64,000 nt of DNA from Clostridiaceae bacterium (GCA_902363735.1 CABJBA010000005.1:186001-250000); one strand, 5' to 3'; counted from the stretch's first letter, positions 16,319 through 26,052 are shown. Numbers and translations are program-made. Notes: generated by a model from the letters alone, not told the origin.

Positions 16319-17362
16319 TTGAATAGAAAATGGATTGCAGCAGCAGGAGTAATTTTCAGTCTGGGAGGGGCTATGACCTCCTGGGCGGAAGCTACGCCCT
16401 CCCAGGCTGAAATACCGGACTGGCAGTGGGAGGAGGATTCCTATAGCTGGAAGTATGTCAACAGAGAAGGTCAATTTAAGAAAAACCGTTGGGAGAAGAT
16501 CAACGGGTATTGGTACTACTTTGACCAGGACGGATACATCACCACCGAATGGACTGAAATCAGGGGAATCAACTATTGCTTCCGGGAAACAGGGGAGTTG
16601 GAACTTGGCTGGATCTATGACGAGGATGAAGAAAAGTGGTATTATTTCAATGAGGATGGCACTGCGGGAAAAGGCTGGCATCAGGCGGAGGATGGAAACT
16701 GGTACTGGTTTTCCCATAAAGGGGAAATGGCCTCTTCCGGTTATAAAAACATACTGGGAAAGCGTTACTTTTTTTATGAGGATGGCAGGCTTGCGGCAAA
16801 CCGGTATGTGGGCCTTTTCTATATTGATGAAAACGGTGTGAGAAACAGGGATCATGATATCCGGATTTCAGGAAAAAAGGGGACGGATACCCTGTCTGAT
16901 GAGGTGAAGGAAGGAATTACGGAAGCTGTAAAAAATATACCGGGAGAATGGATCAAACGGTTTGTTGCCCAGGGCTGGGAAATTATTTACTATCCCGACA
17001 GGTCGTATTTTTCGGCACCCATGACAGGAAACGGAACCTATTTTGTAACCCATGTACTGGACACCAATTATAAAAAAATAAAAATATGCAGGCCGGAAGC
17101 CCTGACCGAAGCCCTTGGAGAATACATTGGCTATGCCTCAGGCTGCTATAAAACCGGAAACCAGGATGGTACAGACTTACTTATGGGAAAGGCTTATCTG
17201 GATCAGTTTGTCTACATACCCGATTATTATTCTGACGATTTAAAGTTTTATTTTGGAAAGCTGACTGCAGCTTATGTGGGAAGCGCTTCTGTCAGAACTG
17301 AGATGGAGGAAGAAGCTCCGGAAATGACCGCAATTTTAAAAAGGATCCTTTATTTTAAATAA
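16319..17362 (+). CDS. Secreted wall-repeat protein with degenerate lethal-factor-like domain
   Basis: 347 residues beginning at a TTG (GGAG nine bases upstream; a nearby ATG is out of frame). Signal peptide about 1-24 (ending SWAEA). Residues about 36-170 are aromatic cell-wall/choline-binding-like repeats (NGYWYYFDQDGYITTEW, EEKWYYFNEDGTAGKGW, GNWYWFSHKGEM). Residues about 195-347 resemble in pattern the catalytic domain of anthrax lethal factor-like metallopeptidases: IPGEWIKRFVAQGWEI, a hydrophobic strand, then EALGEYIGY where the family has HELGHYID, and FYFGKLTAAYV where it has a FAEAFA-type motif. The zinc ligands therefore appear lost, and a binding role is more likely than proteolysis. 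The domain link is an inference. Confidence 0.65.
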   Translation: MNRKWIAAAGVIFSLGGAMTSWAEATPSQAEIPDWQWEEDSYSWKYVNREGQFKKNRWEKINGYWYYFDQDGYITTEWTEIRGINYCFRETGELELGWIYDEDEEKWYYFNEDGTAGKGWHQAEDGNWYWFSHKGEMASSGYKNILGKRYFFYEDGRLAANRYVGLFYIDENGVRNRDHDIRISGKKGTDTLSDEVKEGITEAVKNIPGEWIKRFVAQGWEIIYYPDRSYFSAPMTGNGTYFVTHVLDTNYKKIKICRPEALTEALGEYIGYASGCYKTGNQDGTDLLMGKAYLDQFVYIPDYYSDDLKFYFGKLTAAYVGSASVRTEMEEEAPEMTAILKRILYFK

Positions 17363-17405
17363 AATGGGGAGAACTGGCTTTACTGCGCCAGTTCTTCCCA
17401 TTTTT
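17361..17405. terminator. Bidirectional terminator
   Basis: AAAATGGG/CCCATTTTT and AGAACTGGC/GCCAGTTCT form a long stem between convergent genes. It overlaps the last codons of the reverse-strand ABC-F gene. Confidence 0.85.
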
Positions 17406-19293
17406 CATAAAGCTTCTCCAGTTTATGTTCTATGTCGCCTTTTTCTTTGCTCAGTTCCATTAATTTAGAAACGTCGGTGAAGACCTCTTCTTTTCCTAAA
17501 ATATCATCAATTTCCCCGCTTCTGGATTCCAGACAGTGAATTTCTTCTTCTGTCTTTTTCAACTCATTCTGTCGTTTTCTTAGGCGGGCCTGTTCTTCCT
17601 TTCTGGTTTTCCAGTCCAGTTTGGTTTCTGAAGTCTCCTGGTCAGGCGCTTCCTCTGAGGGAGAGGCAGCTGCATATAAGCCGGTCATCAGTTCCCTTTT
17701 CTCCAGATAATAGTCATAATTGCCAATATAATTGACAAGAATCTGATTGGTCAGATCCAGAATCCGGGTGGCCGTTTTGTTGATGAAGTAACGGTCATGG
17801 GACACATAAAGAACAGTTCCTGTATAATTAATGAGGGCGTCTTCCAAAATCTCTTTTGAAGTAATATCCAGATGGTTGGTAGGCTCATCAAGTATGAGGA
17901 AGTTGGCTTCAGAAAGCATCAGCTTTGCCAGAGAAACACGTCCCCTCTCTCCGCCGCTTAAGTCTTTGACCCGCTTGAACACGTCATCTCCGGTAAATAG
18001 AAAGGCGGCAAGAATGTTTCGTATCTGTGTGTTGTTCATGGCAGGGTAGGTGTCCTGGAGCTCATCAAATAACGTCTTTTCCATATGAAGAACCTGATGT
18101 TCCTGGTCATAGTAGCCAATATGTACCTTGGAACCCAGAGAAACTTCACCCTGGTCTGATGTCTGAAGGTTATTTAAAATTTTTAAGATAGTCGTTTTTC
18201 CGGTGCCGTTTCCGCCGATGATGGCAATTCGTTCTCCCCGCTTGATTTCAAAATTCACGTTGTCGAAAAGCAGGTTCTGTCCAAAAGCTTTTTTCAGTCC
18301 TTTTACAGTCAGGACATCATTTCCGCTGATGATATTTGGCTCCAGCCGAATCCGCATCTCATCGTTTACTTCTGCAGGCCTTTCCAAAACCTCAATCTTA
18401 TCCAGCATTTTTTCCCGGCTTTCCGCCCGTTTGATGGATTTTTCCCGGTTAAAGGATTTTAATTTGGCAATAACCTCTTCCTGATGTTTAATTTCCTGCT
18501 GCTGATTTAAATAGGCTTTCATCTGGGCTTCCCGGATCATAGCCCGTTTTTCACTGTAAGACGTGTAATTTCCCTGGTATACTGCCATTTGTCCATTGTC
18601 GAGCTCCACGATTTTGGTGACCACCCGGTCCAGAAAATAGCGGTCATGGGCTACGATGATGACGCTCCCGTCGTAATTGATCAGATACCCTTCCAGCCAG
18701 GCGATGGACTCCATATCCAAATGGTTGGTAGGCTCGTCAAGGAGAATGATATCAGGCTTGGTAAGGAGAAGCTTTCCAAGAGAAACTCTGGTTTTCTGGC
18801 CTCCCGACAGAGCGGATACCGGTTTTTTGAATTCTTCTTCCGTAAAGCCCAGGCCCTTTAAAACTCCGGTCACTTCACTTTGATAGGCGTAGCCGTTAAC
18901 CAGCTCAAATTCATGGTTTAAACGGCTGTAAGAGGAGAGCATGGAGTCCAGTTTTTCGCCGGACACATGCTTCATATCCAGTTCTAACTGCCGCAGTTTT
19001 GCTTCCATTTCCATAACAGGACGCTTGATCTCCAGCACCTCTTGATATACGGTCCGTTCTCCGGATAAATCCTGGTGCTGGGAAAGATAACCAATGGTTT
19101 TTCCCTTGGATACCACAACTTCCCCTTCATCCTGGGGCAGCTCTCCGATCATGATTTTTAAAAGAGTGGACTTGCCTGCGCCGTTGATTCCTACGATGGC
19201 AGCTTTCTCATGGTCTTCTATATGGAAGGAAGCGTGCCTGATGACCTGGTTGCTTCCGAATGCTTTGCTTATATTACTGCATGAGAGTATCAT
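17380..19293 (-). CDS. ABC-F family ATPase (YdiF-like)
   Basis: 637 residues, two ATPase domains in one chain and no membrane spans, as in ABC-F translation factors. Walker A GINGAGKST and GGNGTGKTT; signatures LSGGQKTRVSLGK and LSGGERGRVSLAK; Walker B IILLDEPTNHLD and FLILDEPTNHLD. The linker (about 240-310) is Lys/Glu-rich, as is typical of the P-site-tRNA interaction motif, and the C-terminus (about 560-637) is a charged coiled coil. It lies next to rex, as ydiF lies near rex in Bacillus. The role is probably ribosome-associated; antibiotic protection cannot be inferred. Confidence 0.93.
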   Translation of the reverse strand: MILSCSNISKAFGSNQVIRHASFHIEDHEKAAIVGINGAGKSTLLKIMIGELPQDEGEVVVSKGKTIGYLSQHQDLSGERTVYQEVLEIKRPVMEMEAKLRQLELDMKHVSGEKLDSMLSSYSRLNHEFELVNGYAYQSEVTGVLKGLGFTEEEFKKPVSALSGGQKTRVSLGKLLLTKPDIILLDEPTNHLDMESIAWLEGYLINYDGSVIIVAHDRYFLDRVVTKIVELDNGQMAVYQGNYTSYSEKRAMIREAQMKAYLNQQQEIKHQEEVIAKLKSFNREKSIKRAESREKMLDKIEVLERPAEVNDEMRIRLEPNIISGNDVLTVKGLKKAFGQNLLFDNVNFEIKRGERIAIIGGNGTGKTTILKILNNLQTSDQGEVSLGSKVHIGYYDQEHQVLHMEKTLFDELQDTYPAMNNTQIRNILAAFLFTGDDVFKRVKDLSGGERGRVSLAKLMLSEANFLILDEPTNHLDITSKEILEDALINYTGTVLYVSHDRYFINKTATRILDLTNQILVNYIGNYDYYLEKRELMTGLYAAASPSEEAPDQETSETKLDWKTRKEEQARLRKRQNELKKTEEEIHCLESRSGEIDDILGKEEVFTDVSKLMELSKEKGDIEHKLEKLYEKWEELAQ

Positions 19294-19417
19294 GTTTTTT
19301 TCCTCCTGGGCATAGTTTTCTCGAAAAAGAAGCCGGATTTCCCCGATATATAAAGGGCAACAGGACTAGTATAATATAGGTCCCTTGTTTTTTCAAGGAC
19401 ACAGTTGCAAAACACGT

Positions 19418-19446
19418 TTGACAATATTTTATCATCAGGATATAAT
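19418..19446 (+). promoter_or_regulatory. Consensus sigma-A promoter for rex
   Basis: TTGACA (19418-19423), 17 bases, TATAAT (19441-19446): both hexamers perfect. Confidence 0.85.
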
Positions 19447-19482
19447 ATAAATTAGACTCTAAATTTTAAAGTAGGTGAAGAT

Positions 19483-20142
19483 GTGGCAGAAAAAGAAATT
19501 TCGAAAGCAGTAATTGTCAGGCTTCCAAGGTATTACCGGTATCTGGGAGAATTGATGGAAGATGGGGTGGAACGCATTTCCTCCAATGAGTTAAGTGTAC
19601 GGATGAAGGTTACGGCTTCCCAGATTCGTCAGGATTTGAATAATTTCGGTGGATTCGGTCAGCAGGGATACGGCTATAATGTGAAATACCTATACACGGA
19701 AATTGGAAATATTCTGGGAATCAACAGACAGCACAACGTTATTATCATCGGTGCAGGCAATTTAGGGCAGGCCATTGCCAATTATACGAATTTTGAAAAG
19801 AGGGGTTTTCTGATCAAGGGAATGTTTGACGTAAATCCCCGCCTCATCGGCCTGGTGGTCCGGGGTGTTGAAATTCGGAGCGTGGATGATCTGGAGACCT
19901 TTGTAAAGGAAAACGATGTCCAGATCGCAGCCCTTACCATTCCCAAGACAAAGGCGCCGGAGATAGCCGACCGCCTTGTATCCGCCGGGATTAAGGCCAT
20001 CTGGAATTTTGCCCACACAGATTTAACAGTACCTGAGGATGTGGTGGTGGAAAATGTCCATCTGTCGGAAAGCCTGATGCGTTTGTCTTACCGGGTATGC
20101 AGTATGCAGGACAACGAGAAAAAGGAGAATGAAGAAAAGTAA
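19483..20142 (+). CDS. rex: Redox-sensing transcriptional repressor Rex
   Basis: 219 residues with GTG start (AGGTGAAGAT upstream). Winged-helix DNA-binding domain about 1-80 (ISSNELSVRMKVTASQIRQD, then FGQQGYGYNV) and NAD(H)-binding Rossmann domain with GAGNLGQAIANY (about 89-100). The family represses fermentative and respiratory genes when NADH/NAD is low. It is divergent from the ABC-F gene and followed by nnr after about 120 bases that contain an imperfect hairpin (20166-20200) without a T-run. Confidence 0.96.
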   Translation: MAEKEISKAVIVRLPRYYRYLGELMEDGVERISSNELSVRMKVTASQIRQDLNNFGGFGQQGYGYNVKYLYTEIGNILGINRQHNVIIIGAGNLGQAIANYTNFEKRGFLIKGMFDVNPRLIGLVVRGVEIRSVDDLETFVKENDVQIAALTIPKTKAPEIADRLVSAGIKAIWNFAHTDLTVPEDVVVENVHLSESLMRLSYRVCSMQDNEKKENEEK

Positions 20143-20261
20143 GGAAAAAAGGCTGTAAAAACCTGCCGGCAGATGAAGAGAAAGGCCTCTTCGCTGCCGG
20201 TATTTCAATCATAGGATCCGGATAGTTTATCATTGCCGGATGGCTGAAAGGCGGGAAAAAT

Positions 20262-21779
20262 ATGAGATATCTGGTAACTGGGGAACAGATGAAGGAAGTG
20301 GACCGATATACAATAGAAGAAGTGGGAATTCCCTCTATGGTGCTAATGGAGAGGGCTGCCCTGGCAATTGTCCAGGAGGTTTTAAAGCAGGCCAAAAAGA
20401 CTGATCGGATATGGGTCTTGTGCGGAAGCGGAAACAATGGGGCTGACGGAGTGGCAGCCGCCCGGATGCTGCACTTAAAGGGATATGAGGTTCTGGTCAT
20501 ACTGGCAGGAAAAAAAGACAAGGGCAGCCGGGAATTTCTGACCCAGGTTTCCATAGCGGAACATACAGGGGTTTCTATGACCGAATTTTCCGGCTTTTCC
20601 CCCGGAAACTGTGATATTCTGGTAGATGCCCTTTTTGGAGTTGGTCTTGACCGTGATGTATCAGACGTATACAGGGAAATCTTGACTGCAATAACTGATT
20701 GCAGGCCGGGGTTTACGGTGGCGGCGGACATTCCCTCAGGCATTCACCCAAATACCGGAAAGGTAATGGGAATGGCTTTGAAAGCGGATGTGACCGTGAC
20801 CTTTGGCTGGGAGAAGCTGGGAACTATGGTGTATCCGGGAAGGGAATACAGCGGCAGGGTCTGTGTGGCTGATATTGGTTTTCCGACAGCAGCTCTCCAA
20901 CGTCTTGCCCCCAGATATTTCACTTATGAGCCAGGAGATGAAAGTCTGGTTCCCAGGCGCCCCGCTTACTCCAACAAAGGGGATTTTGGAAAAGTTCTGG
21001 TAGTGGCAGGCTCCCGGAATATGAGCGGAGCTGCTTATTTAAGCGCTCTCGCAGCTTACCGTACAGGAGCCGGGGTGGTAAAGATATTTACTCCTGAGGA
21101 AAACCGGGTGATCCTTCAGACCGGACTTCCGGAAGCCATTATCATCTCTTACAATCCTGGAGAAGCTGAGTATAAGACAGAGGACTTTAAAGAACTGCTA
21201 AAACAGCAGTGTGAATGGGCCAGTGTCATAGTCCTGGGGCCGGGCCTGGGTCAGGAAGCCTATGTAAAGAATCTGGTAGAAGAGGTTTTGGTCAATGCAT
21301 ATGTGCCTATTGTACTGGATGCGGATGGTCTGGGTGTAATTGCGAAAACCCCGTCTTTAACCGGCTATTTTACAGAGAACATCATTATAACCCCTCATAT
21401 GGGAGAGATGGCAAGGCTGCTGGGCTGCTCGGTAGAGGATTTGAGGCAGGGGCTGATTCCAGCCGCCAGAGAGTATGCGGACAGGTTTGGAATTACCTGT
21501 ATATTAAAGGATGCTGTGACCATCGGGGCATTAAAGGACCAGAGGACCTATATCAATGGAACTGGAAACAGCTCCATGGCAAAAGCTGGCTCAGGTGATG
21601 TGCTGACTGGAATTGTGGCTGGGCTTCTGGCTCAGGGACTGGAAGAATCAGATGCAGCGGCTCTTGGCATATGGCTTCACGGGAGGGCCGGTGACGCTGT
21701 GAGGGAAAGCTGCGGAGATCACAGTCTGCTTGCCAGAGAGTTGGCAAACATGGTTTTTTTAGATAAACAGGTGAGGTAA
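20262..21779 (+). CDS. nnr: Bifunctional NAD(P)HX epimerase/dehydratase
   Basis: 505 residues. YjeF_N epimerase domain about 1-210 (CGSGNNGADGVAAARML, ADIPSGIHPNTG) and ribokinase-fold dehydratase about 220-500 (VLDADGLG, ITPHMGEMARLLG, AKAGSGDVLTGIVAGLLAQG). It repairs hydrated NADH/NADPH using ADP or ATP. The alr start follows five bases after its stop, indicating co-transcription, an order common in Firmicutes. Confidence 0.95.
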   Translation: MRYLVTGEQMKEVDRYTIEEVGIPSMVLMERAALAIVQEVLKQAKKTDRIWVLCGSGNNGADGVAAARMLHLKGYEVLVILAGKKDKGSREFLTQVSIAEHTGVSMTEFSGFSPGNCDILVDALFGVGLDRDVSDVYREILTAITDCRPGFTVAADIPSGIHPNTGKVMGMALKADVTVTFGWEKLGTMVYPGREYSGRVCVADIGFPTAALQRLAPRYFTYEPGDESLVPRRPAYSNKGDFGKVLVVAGSRNMSGAAYLSALAAYRTGAGVVKIFTPEENRVILQTGLPEAIIISYNPGEAEYKTEDFKELLKQQCEWASVIVLGPGLGQEAYVKNLVEEVLVNAYVPIVLDADGLGVIAKTPSLTGYFTENIIITPHMGEMARLLGCSVEDLRQGLIPAAREYADRFGITCILKDAVTIGALKDQRTYINGTGNSSMAKAGSGDVLTGIVAGLLAQGLEESDAAALGIWLHGRAGDAVRESCGDHSLLARELANMVFLDKQVR

Positions 21780-21783
21780 GAAT

Positions 21784-22965
21784 ATGACAAAATCATACGG
21801 CAGAATTTACGAGACAATAAACCTTGATGCCATAGCATATAACATACAGGCCATGAAGGCGGTTTTAGGATCTGGGACAGAAATTATGGGTATTGTAAAA
21901 AGCGATGGATACGGCCATGGGGCGGTACCGGTGGCAAAGGCCATTGAGCCTTATGTATGGGGATATGGGGTAGCTACGGCAGAGGAAGGGGTGATTTTAA
22001 GAAACCACAGGATTGAAAAACCTATTTTGGTTTTAGGAACCGTTCCTCAAGCACAATACGACATGCTGGTGGAATATGACATCATGCCCTCAATATTTCA
22101 GATCAAAAGGGCAGAGAGCCTTTCTGCAGCGGCAGTGAGGGCCGGAAAAACAGCTTCCATACATTTGGTGGTGGATACGGGAATGAGCCGGATCGGATAT
22201 CCGGTGACAGAGGAGGCAGCAGATGAGGCGGCAAAAATATGTAATCTGCCCGGTATTAGGGCAGAAGGGCTGTTTACCCACTTTTCAAAGGCTGATGAGG
22301 CAGACAAAAGACATGCCCTGATTCAGGTTGAAAAATATTTCAGATTTGTGGATATGCTTTCCCAAAGAGGCGTTATGATTCCCATGCTTCACTGCTCCAA
22401 CAGCGCCGGAATCCTGGACTTAGATAACGCCGGTTTCCATGTGGCCCGGGCCGGAATCGCCATGTACGGTCTCTATCCTTCTGATGAGGTGCGCAGGGAA
22501 CATGTAAGACTGAAACCTGCCATGGAACTGAAAAGTTCGATTTTTTATATTAAAAAAATTGCCCCCGGAGATTGTATCAGCTATGGAGGAACCTTTCAGG
22601 CAGACAGAGAAATGATGGTTGCTACCATTCCGGCAGGCTACGGAGACGGCTATCCGAGAAATCTTTCCGGCAGAGGGGAAGTGCTCATAAGGGGAAAACG
22701 GGCAAAAATTCTTGGCCGTATATGTATGGATCAGTTTATGGTAGATGTGACGGATATTCCCGATGCAAAAGAAGAGGATGAGGTGGTTTTAATCGGATGT
22801 CAGGGAAAGGAAGAAATCACTGTAGAAAAGCTGGCTCAAACCGGCGGTGGTTTTCATTATGAGATTATCTGCGGAATCAGCAAACGGGTCCCCAGAGTTT
22901 ACTTACAAAACAGTCAGGTCATTGGAACAAAGGATTATTTTGACGACTGTTTTCAAGGTTTTTAA
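21784..22965 (+). CDS. alr: Alanine racemase
   Basis: 393 residues. PLP enzyme that makes D-alanine for peptidoglycan. The PLP lysine is in IVKSDGYGHGAVPVAKA (about residue 39); the opposite catalytic tyrosine region is SYGGTF. RAGIAMYGLYPSDE and GRICMDQFMVDVTD are also present. GGTGAGGTAAGAAT precedes the ATG. The MazF-type toxin gene lies about 200 bases downstream, the same order as in Bacillus but with no antitoxin gene between. Confidence 0.96.
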   Translation: MTKSYGRIYETINLDAIAYNIQAMKAVLGSGTEIMGIVKSDGYGHGAVPVAKAIEPYVWGYGVATAEEGVILRNHRIEKPILVLGTVPQAQYDMLVEYDIMPSIFQIKRAESLSAAAVRAGKTASIHLVVDTGMSRIGYPVTEEAADEAAKICNLPGIRAEGLFTHFSKADEADKRHALIQVEKYFRFVDMLSQRGVMIPMLHCSNSAGILDLDNAGFHVARAGIAMYGLYPSDEVRREHVRLKPAMELKSSIFYIKKIAPGDCISYGGTFQADREMMVATIPAGYGDGYPRNLSGRGEVLIRGKRAKILGRICMDQFMVDVTDIPDAKEEDEVVLIGCQGKEEITVEKLAQTGGGFHYEIICGISKRVPRVYLQNSQVIGTKDYFDDCFQGF

Positions 22966-22991
22966 TGAAGCTGATAACAAAATCCACGTTC

Positions 22992-23131
22992 AGGCCATAA
23001 GCCAATGGCGAATTGGGCCTTTGCCGCATACAATAAACTATGCGGCGGAAAAACTTAAGTGAATACACGAGTCAAAGAAGGTCAATACTAGACTTAGGCA
23101 TAACTTATTAAAAGAAATGAATAAGTTAGCC
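22992..23131. repeat. Three successive inverted repeats between alr and the MazF-type gene
   Basis: (1) AGGC..CCAAT / ATTGG.GCCT (22992-23020); (2) perfect GCCGCATA / TATGCGGC with 8-base loop (23023-23046); (3) GGC-TAACTTATT / AATAAGTTA-GCC with 10-base loop (23097-23131). None is followed by a T-run, so they do not look like terminators. No ORF was found here. Confidence 0.6.
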
Positions 23132-23162
23132 GTTCAATGATGAATTGACGGAGTGTGAGAAT

Positions 23163-23510
23163 GTGATAATCAGACGTGGAGACATTTATTATGCCGATTT
23201 AAGGCCAGTTGTTGGCTCGGAGCAAGGGGGCATCCGCCCAGTCCTTATTATACAAAATGACATAGGCAACAAGCACAGCCCCACCGTAATCTGTGCGGCC
23301 ATTACATCCAGAATGAATAAGGCAAAGCTGCCGACCCATGTGGAACTGGATACAAAAAAATGTGATATGATTAAGGATTCGGTTATTTTATTGGAACAGT
23401 TACGAACAATTGATAAGCAGAGGCTGAAAGAAAAGATATGCCATATTGATGAGGAACTCCAGCAGGAAGTGAATTGTGCATTGCGGGTGAGCCTGGAACT
23501 GGATACATAG
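23163..23510 (+). CDS. MazF/PemK-family endoribonuclease toxin (EndoA-like), no adjacent antitoxin
   Basis: 115-116 residues, the standard length. [20 protein letters not shown], then [12 protein letters not shown], and [20 protein letters not shown] are the EndoA/MazF motifs for the sequence-specific mRNA interferase. The GTG at 23163 has GGAGTGTGAGAAT upstream; a TTG at 23145 is in frame but lies before that site. In Bacillus the CopG-like antitoxin gene ndoAI lies directly upstream; here that gap holds only inverted repeats. The antitoxin may be elsewhere, or the protein may act alone. Confidence 0.93.
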   Translation: MIIRRGDIYYADLRPVVGSEQGGIRPVLIIQNDIGNKHSPTVICAAITSRMNKAKLPTHVELDTKKCDMIKDSVILLEQLRTIDKQRLKEKICHIDEELQQEVNCALRVSLELDT

Positions 23511-23624
23511 CCGCCAGGCGGATTAAACTTCCTTTCTTGACGAAATCCCGATAAAATGGTATATTTTTAAATAGCTGTATAAAAAAATACGAAAGATAAT
23601 GAATAAAAGGAGTAGAATTATAGA

Positions 23625-25022
23625 ATGGACGATGGCAATCCGCTTTTACGCGTGATTATTTTTGTCGCTTTTATCCTTCTGGACGCAGTGTTTTACGGGT
23701 TTGGAGCAGCAATCCAAAACGTTAACACCGGTGATTTAGAACGTAAGATGGAGGAAGGAAGCGAAAAAGCTCGAAATCTTCTGCGCATTGTGAACAGACC
23801 CACCAGGTTTGTCAACACCATCCAGATTACCACAAATTTAATAGGAATGATAACCGGAGCATTTATTTTGGAACAGCCGGCAGCAAAGCTGGAGGAAATC
23901 CTGGCAAAGGGAGGTATGTTTCCCAGCCAGCTGTTTTCTTTTCTCATTATGATGCTGATTTGGATTGGAATGATCGTGCTGCTCATCAGCTTTGGAATTA
24001 TCATTCCTAAGCGCTGTGCCGCAGAAAATCCTGAACAGTGGGGATACCGGCTCCAGCCCCTGGTTTCTCTCATTATGATTCCCCTTCTTCCTGTCACATG
24101 GCTGGCCAATGTGGTGGCTTACCTGTCTTTAAAGCTCATGGGCATTAAGATGGTATCAGACAGTGAAAATGTTACGGAAGAGGACATTATGTCTATGGTC
24201 AATGAGGGCCATGAGCAGGGCGTTTTAGAGGCCAGGGAAGCGGAGATGATCACCAACATCTTTGAGTTAAATGACAAAGAAGCCGGAGATATCATGACCC
24301 ACAGAAAAAATCTGGCCGCCTTAGACTGCGAGATGCCTCTTCAGGAAGCAGCGGATTTCATATTGAAGGAAGGCCTTAATTCCCGTTATCCTGTTTACAA
24401 AAAGGATGTGGATGACATTATTGGAATCCTTCATATGAGAGATGCCCTGGTTGCTGCAAAGCATGTGGAAGACAAAAACCGCTCTTTATGTGAGATCAGT
24501 GGACTTCTCAGAGAAGCCCGTTTCATTCCTGAAACCAGAAACTTAAATGATTTATTTAAGGAAATGCAGTTTGAAAAGATTCACATGGTGGTGGTTGTAG
24601 ATGAGTACGGACAGACTGCAGGTGTGGTTACCATGGAAGACATTCTGGAAGAGATTGTCGGTAACATTTTAGATGAGTATGATGTGGACGAGGAATACAT
24701 TGTTCGTTCTGAAGACGGTTCCTTTTATATTAATGGCATGACTCTGTTAGAGGACGTGGAAAAGGCTTTGGAAATTGAGTTTGAGGATGAGGATTACGAC
24801 TCCTATGACACTATAAACGGCCTGTTGATTTCCCGTCTGGACCGGATTCCCCAAGAGGGGGAGGAAACAGAAGTTTCCATTCTCGGATACTGTTTTAAGA
24901 TTCTTCAAGTGGAAAATAAGATCATTCATGCCATAAAGGCCTGGAAGGAGAAGACGGAGAAAACAGAAGAGAAAGAAGAAACAGAGGGACTCCAGGACAA
25001 AACCTCTGAAGAAGCGATGTAA
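23625..25022 (+). CDS. CNNM/CorC-type membrane protein (DUF21-CBS-CorC domains)
   Basis: 465 residues. N-terminal DUF21 with about four spans (residues 5-25, 60-80, 95-125, 135-165), then a CBS pair (about 205-330: IMTHRKNLAALDC, YPVYKKDVDDIIGILHMRD, MVVVVDEYGQTAGVVTMEDI) and a C-terminal CorC_HlyC domain (about 345-430). Called hemolysin-like historically; related proteins are linked to Mg2+ or cobalt export. The tail is Glu/Lys-rich. The ATG follows a purine-rich AAAAGGAGTAGAATTATAG. A hairpin terminator starts just after the stop. Confidence 0.92.
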   Translation: MDDGNPLLRVIIFVAFILLDAVFYGFGAAIQNVNTGDLERKMEEGSEKARNLLRIVNRPTRFVNTIQITTNLIGMITGAFILEQPAAKLEEILAKGGMFPSQLFSFLIMMLIWIGMIVLLISFGIIIPKRCAAENPEQWGYRLQPLVSLIMIPLLPVTWLANVVAYLSLKLMGIKMVSDSENVTEEDIMSMVNEGHEQGVLEAREAEMITNIFELNDKEAGDIMTHRKNLAALDCEMPLQEAADFILKEGLNSRYPVYKKDVDDIIGILHMRDALVAAKHVEDKNRSLCEISGLLREARFIPETRNLNDLFKEMQFEKIHMVVVVDEYGQTAGVVTMEDILEEIVGNILDEYDVDEEYIVRSEDGSFYINGMTLLEDVEKALEIEFEDEDYDSYDTINGLLISRLDRIPQEGEETEVSILGYCFKILQVENKIIHAIKAWKEKTEKTEEKEETEGLQDKTSEEAM

Positions 25023-25025
25023 GAT

Positions 25026-25077
25026 ATGCACAGCACCCAAGTTCTTTTGAGTTCGGGCTGCTGTGCATATTTTTTCT
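25026..25077 (+). terminator. Terminator after the CNNM gene
   Basis: ATGCACAGCACCC pairs with GGGCTGCTGTGCAT (one bulge) followed by ATTTTTTCTT. Confidence 0.85.
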
Positions 25078-25172
25078 TGCCAGATGAAAAAATTAGTGCT
25101 AGAATAAGAAAGATATTGATTTTTCAGAATGTAAAAGGACGAAATAGAGAAAGAAAAGGAGTGTTGGGAACA

Positions 25173-25901
25173 ATGTCAGGACATTCAAAGTTCGCAAATA
25201 TTAAACACAAAAAAGAGAGAAATGATTCTGCAAAAGGCAAGATCTTCACTGTCATCGGAAGAGAGTTGGCGGTAGCGGTAAAAGAAGGCGGACCAGACCC
25301 TGCAAACAACAGCAAGCTCCGTGACGTGGTTGCAAAAGCCAAGGCCAACAATATGCCCAATGATACCATTGACAGAGGCATTAAAAAGGCTGCCGGTGAT
25401 GCGGGAAGCGTCAATTATGAAACCATCACATATGAAGGATACGGTCCTAACGGAGTCGCCATCATCGTGGATACATTGACAGATAACAAAAACAGAACAG
25501 CAGCTAATGTAAAAAATGCCTTTACAAAGGGAGGCGGCAATGTGGGAACTCCCGGCTGTGTTTCCTTTATGTTTGATAGAAAAGGTCAGATCATCATTGA
25601 CAAAGAAGAGTGTGAAATGGATTCCGACGAACTGATGATGATTTCTTTAGAAGCAGGAGCAGAGGATTTTTCTGAGGAAGAAGACAGTTTTGAGGTGATC
25701 ACAGGGCCGGAAGAGTTCAGCGCAGTAAGGGAAGCTCTGGAGGCTGCGGGTGTGCCTATGGCAGAAGCAGATGTCACCATGATTCCCCAGACGTGGGTAG
25801 AGCTGGATGATGAGGATTCTGTTAAGAAAATGAATAAAATTCTGGATCTTCTGGATATTGAAGACGACGTCCAGGCCACTTACCACAACTGGGAAGAATA
25901 A
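25173..25901 (+). CDS. yebC: YebC/PmpR-family regulator / ribosome-rescue factor
   Basis: 242 residues, family length. Signature start [20 protein letters not shown], then [21 protein letters not shown] and the acidic C-terminal half. Known members act as transcriptional regulators and, by more recent work, in translation of difficult peptide stretches. The reading frame extends upstream to 25026 through the preceding terminator, but AAAGGAG before ATG 25173 and the conserved N-terminus fix the start. Confidence 0.95.
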   Translation: MSGHSKFANIKHKKERNDSAKGKIFTVIGRELAVAVKEGGPDPANNSKLRDVVAKAKANNMPNDTIDRGIKKAAGDAGSVNYETITYEGYGPNGVAIIVDTLTDNKNRTAANVKNAFTKGGGNVGTPGCVSFMFDRKGQIIIDKEECEMDSDELMMISLEAGAEDFSEEEDSFEVITGPEEFSAVREALEAAGVPMAEADVTMIPQTWVELDDEDSVKKMNKILDLLDIEDDVQATYHNWEE

Positions 25902-25904
25902 AGA

Positions 25905-25946
25905 GTGAGGAAAGACTGCTGTATTATGGTCTTTCCTCATTTTTTG
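25905..25946 (+). terminator. Terminator after yebC
   Basis: GAGGAAAGAC and GTCTTTCCTC pair around 12 bases, followed by ATTTTTTG. Confidence 0.85.
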
Positions 25947-26052
25947 TCAATTTTGGGAAGGTTTTGACAGATTATGTGTTTTATTATATAATTGAAATAA
26001 ATATTACAAAGGTTTTATGAAAATAATAAAATTTTCCGCTTCTGTAACAGAG

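Noticed and set aside
19294..19482. Rex operator for autoregulation
   Set aside because: No palindrome of the TTGTTAA-N4-TTAACAA type found near the rex promoter.
20166..20200. Hairpin between rex and nnr considered as a terminator
   Set aside because: Stem is good (CCGGCAG/CTGCCGG, GAAGAG/CTCTTC) but no T-run follows.
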